Of a DNA stretch of 22,592 nt, positions 1 through 9,454 are shown one piece after another (within the stretch, counting starts at the first letter, position 1; every line of letters begins with the position of its first letter). The notes beneath the pieces are model-generated. The model saw only the letters and a program-made list of their open reading frames with translations, was not told where the DNA came from and ran no database searches. The translations under genes were made by a program, and so were the position numbers. The DNA is from Chara braunii. Its lineage: Eukaryota; Streptophyta; Charophyceae; Charales; Characeae. Location of the stretch: contig BFEA01000240.1 in NCBI GenBank assembly GCA_003427395.1, positions 1,626,324 to 1,648,915 of the forward strand, read 5' to 3'.

Positions 1-44
<44 letters not shown>
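1..44. repeat. (TC)n microsatellite
   Basis: 22 uninterrupted TC dinucleotides at the window edge, so the tract probably extends beyond it. Confidence 0.97.
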
Positions 45-46
<2 letters not shown>

Positions 47-960
47 GCCATGGTGCCTGGCGCCGTTGACCACCGCTGCTTAACTGCACACGTCCAGTCT
101 CACTCGGTACTTGGTTGCACATGACCGCACCAGCGCTTCTGCAACCAACTCGAGTTGAAAGATTTTGACGCTTTGCTGCAGTAAATACTCTGTATGCGAT
201 GCTTCAGTCTCCAATCTCAGACTTCTCGGAAAGGTAACCTTATTTGCTGGACGCGGCTGGCCTTCGACGCATCCAGAATCACGGACTTTCTTGAGAATTG
301 GGCCGCTGGCTGGACCGTACAGGCGCACTACGTACAGGCTGAACGATACGGACTGTGCCGACAAACTAGACGCAGACTGAACTGTACGGACTGAATGGAC
401 TCGACCGGACCGTACAGACGCACTACGTACAGGACCTACCGAACGGGTCAAGACTCAGCTCACTTACCTGTGCGATGTGGCCAGTGGTACGTGGGACCGT
501 GGGATGGCGACTGGTACAGGACTGATACTTTTGAAGATGTCTTTTTTTGCAAGTCTGGATGGGACTGGAGTTGGGTGCTGTTTGGAGGTGTGTTCGAGGT
601 AACCACTTTGTTGACTTGGTAGTTTGTTTCTTGTCTGCATTGGTTGATGTCTTCTTGATGAGCAGCTGTACTTGTCATAATGTATAACATTTCATGATTT
701 ATTTTTATCCATTCGCGCTAACGATTTTGATCAATTGTTGTTATCAAAGTATAATAATTTATGACCTTTGATTTTTCCCTACAGCACTCTCATTCTGACA
801 AGCTTCTCTGGTCTTGCCTGCAGCGACAGTATGGATGACCAGCCACAAGCAAGGTAGCCACATTCCTCCACAAGTCGGTGCATGTCAGAGGAGATATGGC
901 TATCAGGAGATATAGATTGCCGTCAAGCACGGCGAGCTCAGCTGGTACACCCTTGAACTG
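45..960. other. non-coding stretch with one 27-bp direct repeat
   Basis: No convincing gene. The only internal structure I see is a direct repeat containing CGCACTACGTACAGG: 312-338 and 407-433 are nearly identical and 95 bp apart, in a block rich in GTAC/GGAC words. The short open frames on both strands follow this repetitiveness and show no conserved domain. The 650-830 part is AT-richer and featureless. Confidence 0.6.
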
Positions 961-1026
961 TTGAAGTACAGACCCAAGTTCAAATCCAGATGCAGTCCGT
1001 CCAATAAACAGATTGAAATAGTTCTG

Positions 1027-1080
1027 ACTTACCTGGGGCTGGTCAGTTTAATGATGATATCTCAAGGCCGTCGCCTTTTC
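1027..1080 (+). ncRNA. snRNA-like fragment (U1-like 5' start), dispersed repeat copy 1
   Basis: The stretch opens with ACTTACCTGG, identical to the 5' splice-site-recognition end of U1 snRNA. It continues with GGTCA, GATGATAT and AAGGCC in an order loosely resembling plant U1, then a small hairpin AAGGC-CGTC-GCCTT followed by TTT. The part from 1041 on recurs at 11893-11940 without the U1-like start, so it is a dispersed repeat. The CAGTTTAAT portion also resembles U2 stem IIa. It lacks an Sm site and the rest of U1. A pseudogene or retroposon fragment is most likely, and chance similarity is possible. Confidence 0.25.
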
Positions 1081-1481
1081 AAAGAAAAGAAGAAGAGAGA
1101 AGAAAACGATTGCTGTCATGTCGGGGGGAATGGCAGAGACTGCGATGTCAGGGATGGTGGAAGCGGGCATCCTGTGAGCTGCATCATCTGTCATTGTGCG
1201 ATTTGTAATTCTCGGGGAGGTGAGTAGCGGATCTCAACTATGTACGCAAGGAGTGGATGAAGAGTGCATGACGGACTGGACGGCAAATTGAGAACTGGAT
1301 GCTTCTGCTTCAAAGATGGAATGTATGTGTGATGTTTGTTGGCGAGGCCCGTTTTGCTGTATAGATAAGGATTGGGGTGTATATGGCAACATGGACTGCA
1401 CGCATTGATAACCACGTAATCCTGATGCCAGGATGGAACGGTGAGCATGCCATTCATTGATGGAGCCGTTGACCATGGGAT

Positions 1482-1519
1482 AGAGGAGAGGAGAGAGGGG
1501 AAGAGGGGAGGAAAGAGGA
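1482..1519 (+). repeat. 38-nt polypurine tract
   Basis: Every base is A or G. Together with the tract at 1600-1640 it produces spurious proline/serine-rich frames on the minus strand. Confidence 0.9.
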
Positions 1520-1599
1520 CAAATGTAGGTTTTGTGTTAACTTTACTACGCTTTCGGGCCTCTTTCGAGATGGTTGGAGGCGGGAGAGGGACGGAAAAT

Positions 1600-1640
1600 A
1601 GGAGGGAGGGAGGGAAAGGAGGAGGAGGAAGAGGAAGAAA
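1600..1640 (+). repeat. 41-nt polypurine tract
   Basis: Uninterrupted purines, GGGA/GGA rich, ending at T1641. Simple-sequence DNA, with no gene around it. Confidence 0.9.
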
Positions 1641-1644
1641 TATG

Positions 1645-2103
1645 CACTCTGTCACCCTGTGTCTTTGATGTGGTCCCCAGCTTGTGACTACGTAGCAGGC
1701 TGGAAGGGTGAGGCAGGGTCAAAAGGGCAGAGAACACTCGGCATAGACTCCATCTTCTCTTCCCAGGAGAGAAGAGGGATAACAAGGGAGGAAAGGTTGT
1801 CCTTGAGGTTGGTGGAGGTGCAACTGAGCATCGCGAAGACAGACCTTTGGGTGTAAGATCGAAAGTCAAAAGGGAAACCGCCGAGATCGTATGGGGACAG
1901 AGAAGGAAGGAGGTAGACGGGAGTAGAAAAGAGGAATGGAAGTGTGAGATCTGTTCTGGACTAGTTTGTTTGGCTTAGGGGATGATCGGAGAGGAAGGGA
2001 GGATGGTATGCTAGCACATTTCTAGTATGTGCATGCTTTTATCCGCCTCTCTGACTGTGCCGAACCAGCTCCGGCGTCTTGGATCAGAGTCGGCAAAAGT
2101 GAC
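1645..2103. other. non-coding stretch
   Basis: Purine-rich, without a repeat or motif I can support. Short frames on both strands look like chance. Confidence 0.5.
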
Positions 2104-2287
2104 TGAGGGCATAGTCGCACTGGAACCTTCCTGAATGCATCGGGTAGGGTATGGCCGGATTCGGGGTGTACTCCCACTAGGACTTTTTCTACTAGGCTCT
2201 AGACGTGATTGCAGTCGGGTTCATCCAGGTTTGGGCTTAGTTGCAGTCGGACACATTTAGAAAAGTCTTAGGGTGAGTATGCCCTCA
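2104..2287. mobile_element. MITE-like element with terminal inverted repeats
   Basis: The left end reads TGAGGGCATAGTCGCAC (2104-2120). The reverse complement of the right end (2271-2287) reads TGAGGGCATACTCACCC, 14 of 17 matching. The 184-bp interior has no coding capacity. No clear target-site duplication is visible. Similar ends occur at 14167-14228, and a single related end (GGGCATACTCACAC) lies at 8693-8706 beside a large hairpin. I infer a small non-autonomous foldback or MITE family. Confidence 0.55.
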
Positions 2288-2361
2288 ATCAAGAAAGTCC
2301 GTGTGTGAGTATGTCCGGACTTACTCAAGGAAAGTATTGGGTCCTGCCATCGTCCCCCAAA

Positions 2362-2437
2362 TAGAACGTACGGTCATTATCACTGTATCTAGTCTGAAAG
2401 TTTCCCCCTAATACATCGATAATGACTGTACGTTCTA
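2362..2437. repeat. inverted repeat, 20-bp arms
   Basis: Arms 2362-2381 and 2418-2437 are complementary at 19 of 20 positions around a 36-nt spacer. The arm core (ACGTACGGTCATTATC) resembles the arm of the much longer hairpin at 8706-8816, suggesting a shared element family. Confidence 0.8.
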
Positions 2438-2607
2438 CTCCGCGGAAGGTGGTAGTGAACCCAACACCCAATTGGCCGGCTCGTTTCATCACATTCTGGC
2501 GGGCGGCTGCGCAGCTCTGTCCCTCATTTCGATTTTCAGCCACCTGATTACTGAAATTTAAATTGTGCGTTTTCAACTTTGTCCCTTTTTTTCTTACTCT
2601 TTGCGTG

Positions 2608-2779
2608 GTAAGACCTGTTTGCTACACTTGTCGTCTTCTCGTTTATGGTCTTCCCACTTTGTCATTGCTTTTTCAGTGCACTATTGCAGCACGATAAGAC
2701 CTCTTTCGGTACCCTCGTCTTCTTCTCATTTGTGGTCTTCAAACTTTGTCATTGCTTTTTCAATGCGCTGTTGCACGAG
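2608..2779 (+). repeat. tandem duplication, 86-bp period
   Basis: 2608-2693 is repeated at 2694-2779 with substitutions. Both units share AAGACCT near the start and ACTTTGTCATTGCTTTTTCA near the end. Confidence 0.8.
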
Positions 2780-2815
2780 GACATGGGCAATGAATGACTG
2801 TAATTATCAATCCGT

Positions 2816-3485
2816 CTCCACACCGATTCTTACTCCATTGCATCTAGTCCTGCAGCGAGTCGCTGGAACTAACCTCTGCAATTGCTACCGCGTAATCGCC
2901 GTCACTCCAGTTTCACACCAATTCTCACCCAATGCATCTTGTACGGGACACCCAAATTGACGAACTCAAGATGGGGACCACCGCCTGTCGTGAAAGGGGG
3001 TCACTGGGAAGGACCAACCCTTGGTCACCCCCAACCATAGTGCAGGTTCTGTGATTCATGCAATGTCTGATGAACAAGATATGCACAAAATGGGAGGATT
3101 AGCTTCGTTGTTACCTTTTACTTATGCTATGATGCTAATAGGCAGCATGTCTTTAATTGGATTTCATCAGTGAGTCACTGGAATTAACCAGGGCTATCTG
3201 GCTATTTTGCCTGTTCGGCCTGTGCGACCAGGCCATGGCCTGACCCCACAGACCCTCCGGTTTCAGTTCAGTTCTCACTAAATGCATCTGTTACGGCAGC
3301 GAGTTGTAGGGATTAACTGCTACAAAAATTGATACAGCAATCGCCATCATGGCAATAACCACACCAGTCACCACAGAACCACCGCGGAAATTTCCACTCC
3401 GGTGCTACACCAATTCTCACTCAATGCATCTTTTACTGCAGTCACTGGAATTAACCACCACAACTGTTACCGCAGTCGCCATGGG
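2816..3485 (+). repeat. degenerate ~90-bp interspersed minisatellite
   Basis: Diverged units start near 2816, 2905, 3255 and 3397. Each carries a CACCAATTCTCACTCAATGC-like segment, and the full units go on to a GAGTCACTGGAATTAAC-like segment; the unit at 2905 stops after the first. A partial copy of the second segment is at 3171-3189. Units are separated by unrelated sequence, so the array has decayed or been interrupted. Open frames here follow the repeat and are not convincing genes. Confidence 0.7.
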
Positions 3486-3881
3486 GAGAAAAAACACAAC
3501 GCCAAGTACCACAGGGATCACCACAGTAATTGCCCCTGCATTGCGTTGAAAGACAGCCGCCACTCCCATTGTACTTGGAATCGAAATTCGCTATTATTCA
3601 CAGCAACTACCACACCATTTACCATTGCAATTGACCAGTGTAATTCCCACGGTATTACTGCCGTTCATATGGAAATTCGCTGAGGTAACGACGGTGCAGT
3701 TACCTCTCTGCAATTCCGCCTGCAATTCACACGTCGAAATTACGGTCAATTACCACTCCGCATAACTAGTGCAATTGCCAAGGGAGGGGAAGAGTGTTCT
3801 TGCTAGCTCTTGAGCTTTTTTTTTGAAATGTTTTCCTCTTTGTGTGTATGGACTGACAGTGAAGGATTTTGATGGAGAGGC
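3486..3881. other. non-coding stretch
   Basis: Contains many CACCA/GCAATT words reminiscent of the preceding minisatellite but no alignable unit. No gene seen. Confidence 0.45.
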
Positions 3882-4004
3882 CTGGGAGGTGGAGTTCTTG
3901 AGAAGCGGAGAAGAAAAAGATGAAGATGAAAATAAATGCTGCGGCTGGGAGGTGGATGTTTTGAAAAGCGGAGAAGAAAAAAAAGATGAGAGTAAATGAT
4001 GCGC
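3882..4004 (+). repeat. tandem duplication, 63-bp period
   Basis: Two units begin at 3882 and 3945 with CTGGGAGGTGGA and share AAGCGGAGAAGAAAAA. Confidence 0.8.
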
Positions 4005-4159
4005 CGAAAGTTACCTTTCATTTCACAAAAAGGAGGTCCAACCACCTCTCCCACTAGGCTGCCCTTCGGAAATGTGATTGAGTCTCATTAAGAGGGGTGA
4101 AATTATTGAGCTCTTCGGATTCTGAGAGTTGAATGCCACGCATTTTTTTTATTTATTTA

Positions 4160-4181
4160 TTTTTTTTTTTTTTTTTTTTTT
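4160..4181 (-). repeat. poly(A) tract (poly(T) on +)
   Basis: 22 T in a row, preceded by ATTTATTTAT. It could be the tail of a minus-strand retroposed sequence, but no body is identifiable. Confidence 0.85.
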
Positions 4182-4378
4182 CCCAAGAAAGAGCAGCCCC
4201 TTCTATTCTGGGGGGCATCAGTCCGGTTGCTCATCACCGGCAAGACTGGAAAACAAAATACAGTTTGGTTTAGAAGAGACACAGTGTGGTTCTTTCTCTT
4301 TTGTTTTTTTTTGTTTTTTTAAGTTTTTTTTTCCCGTTCACAATAACATGCTCCAGTCTATTGGTGGGGAGGTGCACC

Positions 4379-4405
4379 TGCTGGAAACCGGGTCCAGCAT
4401 CCCTT
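4379..4405 (+). repeat. small dispersed hairpin motif, copy 1
   Basis: TGCTGGA and TCCAGCA form a perfect 7-bp stem around AACCGGG, followed by TCCCTT. Related copies lie at 6020-6044 (+), 14567-14593 (+), 14708-14732 (-) and 21429-21455 (-). Similarity to the copy at 21429 extends upstream through GGGGAG and GCACCTGC. Confidence 0.65.
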
Positions 4406-4573
4406 GCATACATTCGGTAAGGCATACCCTCTGGGCCATTACCCGGTTTCGGCGAAGAACAGTTTATTATCAATCTCCCAGCCTCTTCAGCGTCACATAG
4501 CCGCCAGATGGGCAGAAGTATCCCTGACTGCCTACGTCTTCTACTGCATCATCCCCTCCATCAACTGTCTCAT

Positions 4574-4620
4574 CTTCTTCCTCCTCCTCCTCCTCCTCCT
4601 CCTCCTCCTCTTCCTCCTCC
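4574..4620 (+). repeat. CTC/CCT trinucleotide microsatellite
   Basis: Runs of TCC/CTC interrupted once by TTC. They produce the poly-leucine, poly-proline and poly-arginine frames on the two strands. Confidence 0.95.
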
Positions 4621-5362
4621 CTCTTACCCGCCTCCCCTTTGTCATTGTCTTCATCGTCAACACACTCATGGTCAGATTAGCCGTCACAGAGACCTTTTTG
4701 GCCGAGGAATTCATGGTCAGGTCGGTTGTCACAAGGCCGCTTCGGCGGAGGTGTTCCCCATCTCCATTGCCGCCTCCGAGACAGTGGCCTCGCCCGGCCA
4801 GGCTCAGAGATGTACTCCAATGTCATGCTCACAACCGTACAGAACGACATTGTTGTTTCCAATACACACTAGCAACTGGTAGCAAGGAATAGTATATACC
4901 GAGTCTGATGCCCTCACTGTGGTGATGATTTGTACAGTTTCGCAAAACACGAGGTGCAGCCACATGTGCAGCATTTGCACGACGGCCAGCTATTGACGCA
5001 GAGCAAGAGTGCGGCTGGTCAGCTTCTGCTTCTTGTTCCACCCACTTCTCATCACCTAGGCCCGATGGCTCCCCTTCTCCAATTGACAATGCTCCACCTT
5101 CTGATCTTTTGATGGACTTCCCATACATGATCTATTAATCTCTCTCCAGAATGCATGCTAGAGCAAATGGGGCCTTTACAGATGGAGGAACCTAACAGAA
5201 ACAGTCAAGACCGGAATGAACCTCCCCGAAATCTACCGCATCAAACGATTTCATAGTGCTACAGCGAGGCCATTGTGCCTACCATGTTATTAAAACACCT
5301 GTATGTTTCCCGACCATTTTGCCGAAATGCGTTGTGCATGCTCATGTGTGCAGGGGTGTCGT

Positions 5363-5363
<1 letters not shown>
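4621..5363. other. non-coding stretch
   Basis: About 740 bp of mixed composition. Several overlapping frames of 60-160 codons exist on both strands, but none shows a recognisable domain and all contain simple-sequence or compositionally biased residues. No gene called. Confidence 0.5.

Positions 5364-5401
<38 letters not shown>
5364..5401 (-). repeat. 38-nt poly(A) tract (poly(T) on +)
   Basis: 38 consecutive T. The poly-F and poly-K frames here are artefacts of this tract. Confidence 0.97.
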
Positions 5402-5403
<2 letters not shown>

Positions 5404-5708
5404 CAGAAATCCAAGCAGGGAAAACTGGTTGCATGTGAAACGGGGCACCGAACGGCACCCCGGTGCGTCCTGCCTAATGTGACAGCATGCACAGCGCATT
5501 GCTGCACAATAGCCGGGAAACGGACTAGAGGTTTAATGTACCTCTCCTCGCGCACAATTGCAACCCCTATAACGTGAACATAGAAGTTTCATCTCTAGCG
5601 TTGATGGGAAGACCACTGCAATTCCAGCCCGCCCGCTCCACGGAATCGCATGCCAGACTTTGTGGACCCGAATACTCCTACATCGTGCATCGTCCACTTC
5701 ATTTCAGT

Positions 5709-5797
5709 GCTCGAAACTTTGTGGACAATTCATGCACCCCATGGGCGATGGCGGCTCGAACTTCGTGGACGATTCATGGACCCCATGGGACGATGGC
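5709..5797 (+). repeat. tandem duplication, 45-bp period
   Basis: 5709-5753 and 5754-5797 share GCTCGAA, GTGGAC, ATTCATG, CCCCATGGG and CGATGGCGG. A diverged CTTTGTGGACC fragment precedes them near 5658. Confidence 0.8.
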
Positions 5798-5799
5798 GG

Positions 5800-6985
5800 T
5801 AGAGGGCACACGATGGGAAATATTAACTCGTCTCACCGAGTGGTAGAATCACACTCGCTTTGGCTGGTTGATCAGGAATAGTACGTGGATGTGTACTCGC
5901 AAGTTGTGCTGCCTCCGGAGAGTGGTCTGGCTGAACCTCCCCGCTCCCTTGTACACGGCCAGGCAGCGTTTCTTCCCTGTGTAGATCGGACAGATTCTTT
6001 TTTCTTTTTTTTTGAAACGTGCTGGGAACCAGGCCTAGCGTCCCATGGATAGTGAAGGGGCCTCTCTAGAGTATGGTGGGTGTTCGACGCCACTGTGTCT
6101 GCACACAGTTACAGTTCGGTACGCATGCACACGACATAAAAAAAAATCGCTGGTCCAAACAAGGGATGGTTGCTGTCAGCCTCTGTCGCCAAAACTGCAA
6201 CCCATTGGCTTGCACTCCTCCCCCGCAACCCTTATAACTTGCCCGATATGCCATCATTGTGGCCTTGCCATGCCATGCTTAAATCACCAGTACTTGGCTT
6301 ATACCTCGGCCGTGAACCCTTGTCGTGCAGCGCCACAACGCGGGCTTCGGGCTTGCCGGACGACAATGAGCCAAAAGGAAACAAAGCCGTTGCACTGGCA
6401 GTTCAGCGAAGTTCAGCGCGCAGGGCACTTTTAGTCTCGTACAGGAGTGCTTTGAAGTACTGGTGATTTAAATAGTTGCGAACATCAGCCTGTTTTCCAG
6501 GTGGCATGCCCGCAACATGCCATGTGTCGTCAACGTTTCCAGGAAGCTCTCATAGAAAGTACGCGTCTCTGTGCCGTGGAGTATCCCTGATGCTGCTATC
6601 ACCCGCCCAATCCTCTCCTAGCATGTCCCACATGTACTGTCTGCTGCACCTGCAATCGTATCTCCTCCCTCCTTGCCAGATGGACAACAGACACACGAGC
6701 CTGGCGAGGAAAATAGGCTATCACACGAACCCCCTACAGAGCGCTGTACTGAAAGGTTATTACCACCAGGGTGAGCTGTTGCAGACCAAATCTTGCAACA
6801 GCTAAACGCCCGTACTTCGGATCAGACTTCGCCATCGCCCGCCCATATAGAAGGAGGAATGATGACTACGGAAACCCAAGAAACTTGCTCGGTGCCACTC
6901 TGTGATGGCCCATCTGAGATTCAGCTAGCATGTGATTCACATGGTTTGTGTCGTGAGGATTATGAAGGCATAGCCCATGCAAGTA
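5800..6985. other. non-coding stretch with small T/A tracts
   Basis: No recognised gene. A T-rich tract lies at 5997-6013, an A tract at about 6138-6146, and one copy of the small hairpin motif at 6020-6044. Frames of 100-130 codons between 6045 and 6805 lack identifiable domains. Confidence 0.5.
6020..6044 (+). repeat. small dispersed hairpin motif, copy 2
   Basis: TGCTGGGAACCAGGCCTAGC followed by GTCCC, a diverged copy of the 4379-4405 motif, located 7 bp after a T-rich tract. Confidence 0.5.
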
Positions 6986-7104
6986 TTTGTTTCATAGTTG
7001 CGGCCCACCTCGGTGCGCGGATTTGCGCACGAATTGCGCACCGCGCGCAGCGCACCGAAGCGCAGCGCACTGGAAAAATTAGGTCGACAAAAAAAAAAAA
7101 AAAA
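6986..7104 (+). mobile_element. GC-rich poly(A)-tailed retroposon-like copy A
   Basis: Starts in TTTGTTTCATAGTTGCGGC, passes through a core built of GCGCAC/GTGCGC words (7010-7072), and ends in 16 A (7089-7104). An inverted relative lies at 8072-8230 with the same start and tail. This fits a SINE-like or other RNA-mediated insertion. No pol III box was recognised. Confidence 0.45.
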
Positions 7105-7467
7105 GAGAGTAGGTGTTTTGTAATTTCTTAGGACCCCAACTAGTCAAAAATGTTAAACTCACCGTGCGAGCTCAGAAACCGGCCGCGCCCCAAGCTCAAA
7201 ATTTTCTTTTGGGCAAGGCCTGCCAAATTTCGATTGCCGCAGGCCCTTCCGCCAAAAGTTGCAGAATGGCGACGCATAAAGTACTTCAAAAAATAGGGCT
7301 CATTCCATCTTTTTTTTTAGGCGGGGTATGAAAGATGTTCTTCCCGGTCTCTTCTGCAAATCCCACACAGTGGTGGGGTAAGTTCGCAAAAAGGGGCAGT
7401 TGCCTAATAACGACCGGCCCCCGCGAATTTTCGCAGAGATCAGAAGTTACATTTTCTGTGGCTAGCC
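7105..7467. other. non-coding stretch
   Basis: No gene or repeat recognised, only a short T run at about 7311-7318. Confidence 0.5.
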
Positions 7468-7815
7468 GACCACCAATATATGCTGAAGATTGGCGTTCAG
7501 GTCTGCATCTCGGCAGTTATGGGTTAGGATGAAGACGCCCGTGGCGCTCTCGTTTTATTGTTTTTGTTTTCTTACGAATACGTCCAGTGGGGCCTGCTCC
7601 ACTACTCACAGAATGCACAAAAGACATCGCATATGGCGGTGTATGGTTCCATGTTTTAGCAGAAGATTCATTCTACTAATATTAATACATTTGGTGAGTG
7701 GTGGAGGGAGGCTCTGAGAATCACGCGGAGACACGAACAGGGTCTAGCTGAACTGGTGACCCATAACTGCCGAGCTACAGCCCTGAACTCGAATCCACAG
7801 CATATATTCGTGGTC
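7468..7815. repeat. imperfect foldback element, 59-bp arms
   Basis: 7468-7526 is the inverted counterpart of 7757-7815, with about 50 of 59 positions matching by eye. Shared blocks include CTCGGCAGTTATGGGT and AATATATGCTG. The 230-bp spacer has no gene. A non-autonomous foldback transposon, or two inverted copies of one repeat, would both explain this. Confidence 0.7.
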
Positions 7816-7914
7816 TGCCCCTTTCGCGCATGATGACGCCATCCTTCTCAGTGAAGTAGCAGCCCTCAATAGCTCCCCTTGCGTTGTAGGACCCTTTCAT
7901 GGTACCTGCAGGGG

Positions 7915-7937
7915 CTCTCGAATTGACATAAAGGGGA

Positions 7938-7975
<38 letters not shown>

Positions 7976-8063
7976 GCCCTCTCTTTTTTTTCTCTCGAAT
8001 TGACATAAAGGGGATCCTTTTTTGTCTCTCTCTCTCTCTCTTGGGCCCTGTCTTTTTTTTTTT
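7915..8063 (+). repeat. tandem duplication with TC microsatellites, 77-bp period
   Basis: Two units, 7915-7991 and 7992-8063, each run CTCTCGAATTGACATAAAGG, then GGATCC, a (TC)n tract, TTGGGCCCT and a T run. They differ mainly in microsatellite length. Confidence 0.9.
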
Positions 8064-8071
8064 TTTTGAAG

Positions 8072-8230
8072 TTTTTTTTTTTTTTTTCAATCGTGCACAT
8101 AACGCACCTTCCTCAGCGCGCGCACCGCGCACAGCGGAGCGCACTGCGCTCTGTCATTCGAGCGCACAGCACAGCGCGCACGGCCCAGCACCGCACTGCG
8201 CACTTGTGCGCCGCAACTATGATTTGTTTC
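8072..8230 (-). mobile_element. GC-rich poly(A)-tailed retroposon-like copy B
   Basis: On the minus strand it starts at AAACAAATCATAGTTGCGGC (about 8230), runs through a GCGCAC-rich core and ends in a 16-nt poly(A) (8072-8087 as T). Copy A at 6986-7104 has the same design in opposite orientation. A second T run (8053-8067) follows. Confidence 0.45.
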
Positions 8231-8690
8231 CATCCGTATGATTACAGTCAACATTGCACTCGTGTACAGCACCCTATTTTCCTCCATCATGCCTGCTAAA
8301 GAGGTAGAACTGTTTTATTGTTGGAATGGCTAAATCTCAAGTGTGCTTCATTGCCTGCACGAGAGGTAAAGCTGCATTGATATTGGATCTGCTGATTTGG
8401 GTGGAACAGGGCCTTTTGTGGTGAAAATCTACACCACACACAGCGAACACTATATAATGGCAAAGACAGACTTGCATGACGAAGAGGCAATATCACGGTT
8501 TTTGTGTGTTTCATGATGTTCCCTGTAGAAGATTATAAGAGCAAACAGTTTGTTTCCATTCTATATGTACTCATCTCTGTGGCAAAGGGGTTGTTATGGT
8601 GCTGGTTTGCATGGAGAAGATCCTAAGGTCAAGCTGTCAAGCTGATTGTTCCAAATTTGTTTCAGATTTGTTTCAAAATTTGGATTTACT
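8231..8690. other. non-coding stretch
   Basis: Nothing recognisable on either strand. Confidence 0.5.
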
Positions 8691-8705
8691 CAGGGCATAC
8701 TCACA

Positions 8706-8816
8706 CTACAGTCTTCCCCCGAATACAACGCATGGTCATTATAGCTGAATTTAGACCGAAGGATAGACCAAATTCAGCTATAATGACCGTGCGTTGTATT
8801 CGGGGGAAGACTGTAG
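8706..8816. mobile_element. near-perfect 47-bp-arm hairpin (young foldback/MITE)
   Basis: Arms 8706-8752 and 8770-8816 match at 46 of 47 positions around a 17-nt loop. The outer end is CTACAGTCTTCCCCCGAATA. The left flank holds GGGCATACTCACAC (8693-8706), matching the ends of the 2104-2287 element. Such arm identity implies recent origin or conversion between arms. No target-site duplication is obvious. Confidence 0.85.
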
Positions 8817-8958
8817 GGCTTTTTGTCGCAAAATCGCGAATATTTTATGGTTGGGAGTGTTGGGACCGTTGGGCCACTCGCACAAGGGGCGGAAAGTAGC
8901 AACCGTAGCAAATCGGGTAGCAAATGTCGACGGCCTGGCGATCCGCGGGAAAGGGCAT

Positions 8959-8988
8959 TTTGCTACCACCTCTGGAGGTGGTAGCAAA
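8959..8988. repeat. perfect 14-bp hairpin with TTTGCTACC arms
   Basis: TTTGCTACCACCTC (8959-8972) and its exact complement (8975-8988) flank TG. Related GTAGCAA words cluster just upstream at 8897-8929. Confidence 0.85.
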
Positions 8989-9009
8989 GCTGTTGTGCAG
9001 TTTGGAATT

Positions 9010-9210
9010 CTGTGAAAGGAAATTTTGGCGCGTGTATCCATTGCTCCAAGCCAGCGGAAATACAAAACGGATTTATCTTAGAACTTCAAGAAAGAAAAAA
9101 AGTTGTAGATATGATATCAAGAAGACTAGAATATAAATATTTGATAGAATATAAGGATTTGGGCCTCGCGCGGTGTGACCACTCGAGGCACCATTTCAGC
9201 AATTGGCCGT
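9010..9210 (+). other. unrecognised open frame
   Basis: An open frame of about 66 codons without an ATG supported by context. It contains a plausible-looking stretch, ELQERKKVVDMISRRLEYKY, but I recognise no family. It may be a fragment of a mobile-element protein or chance. Confidence 0.15.
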
Positions 9211-9388
9211 AAGTCCCTCTCGTGTCCCTTTCGATTTGCTCCCGCTGTGTGACCGGGCGGCGGGGTAATATTTCACCAAAAGTGGGATTGCAATTTTTGC
9301 AGATTTTGCTGCTATGCCACCACTGTGTGAGAGTACGCCCTCATCTTGCAGGTCAGAGGTTCAAATCCTGTAGGAAGCTGAATTCTTC

Positions 9389-9423
9389 GGGAGAGTGGCC
9401 GAGTGGTTAAAAGCGACAGACTG
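9389..9423 (+). pseudogene. 5' half of mitochondrial-type tRNA-Tyr
   Basis: GGGAGAGTGGCCGAGTGGTT and the following AAAAGCGACAGACTG match, as I recall it, the acceptor, D-arm and anticodon 5' strand of plant mitochondrial tRNA-Tyr(GUA). Identity stops inside the anticodon loop, and the 3' half is absent. A B-box-like GGTTCAAATCC lies just upstream at 9359-9369, in the wrong order to complete it. I infer an insertion of mitochondrial DNA or of a tRNA half. Confidence 0.6.
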
Positions 9424-9454
9424 GTTATGGGACAGTTTACAACACACACAGATG

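Noticed and set aside
2325-2576. 83-codon minus-strand frame with an ATG
   Set aside because: It runs through the inverted repeat at 2362-2437 and has no family resemblance I can support.
3066-3170. Other CTGATGA/TCATCAG words as hammerhead cores (also 21353 and 21835)
   Set aside because: None is followed at the proper distance by a stem II and GAAA.
4404-4892. 162-codon plus-strand frame
   Set aside because: Its core is a translated CTC microsatellite and the rest has no recognisable motif. Other frames over the same DNA are equally open.
5256-5577. Overlapping open frames on both strands across the poly(T) tract
   Set aside because: They consist largely of poly-Phe or poly-Lys from a 38-nt homopolymer. 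No domain and no start context.
8706-8816. MicroRNA precursor
   Set aside because: Arm identity is too perfect and too long for a typical conserved miRNA. A foldback element explains it better without small-RNA data.
9352-9423. SINE with A and B boxes
   Set aside because: The B-box-like word precedes the A-box-like word, the wrong order for a pol III internal promoter.
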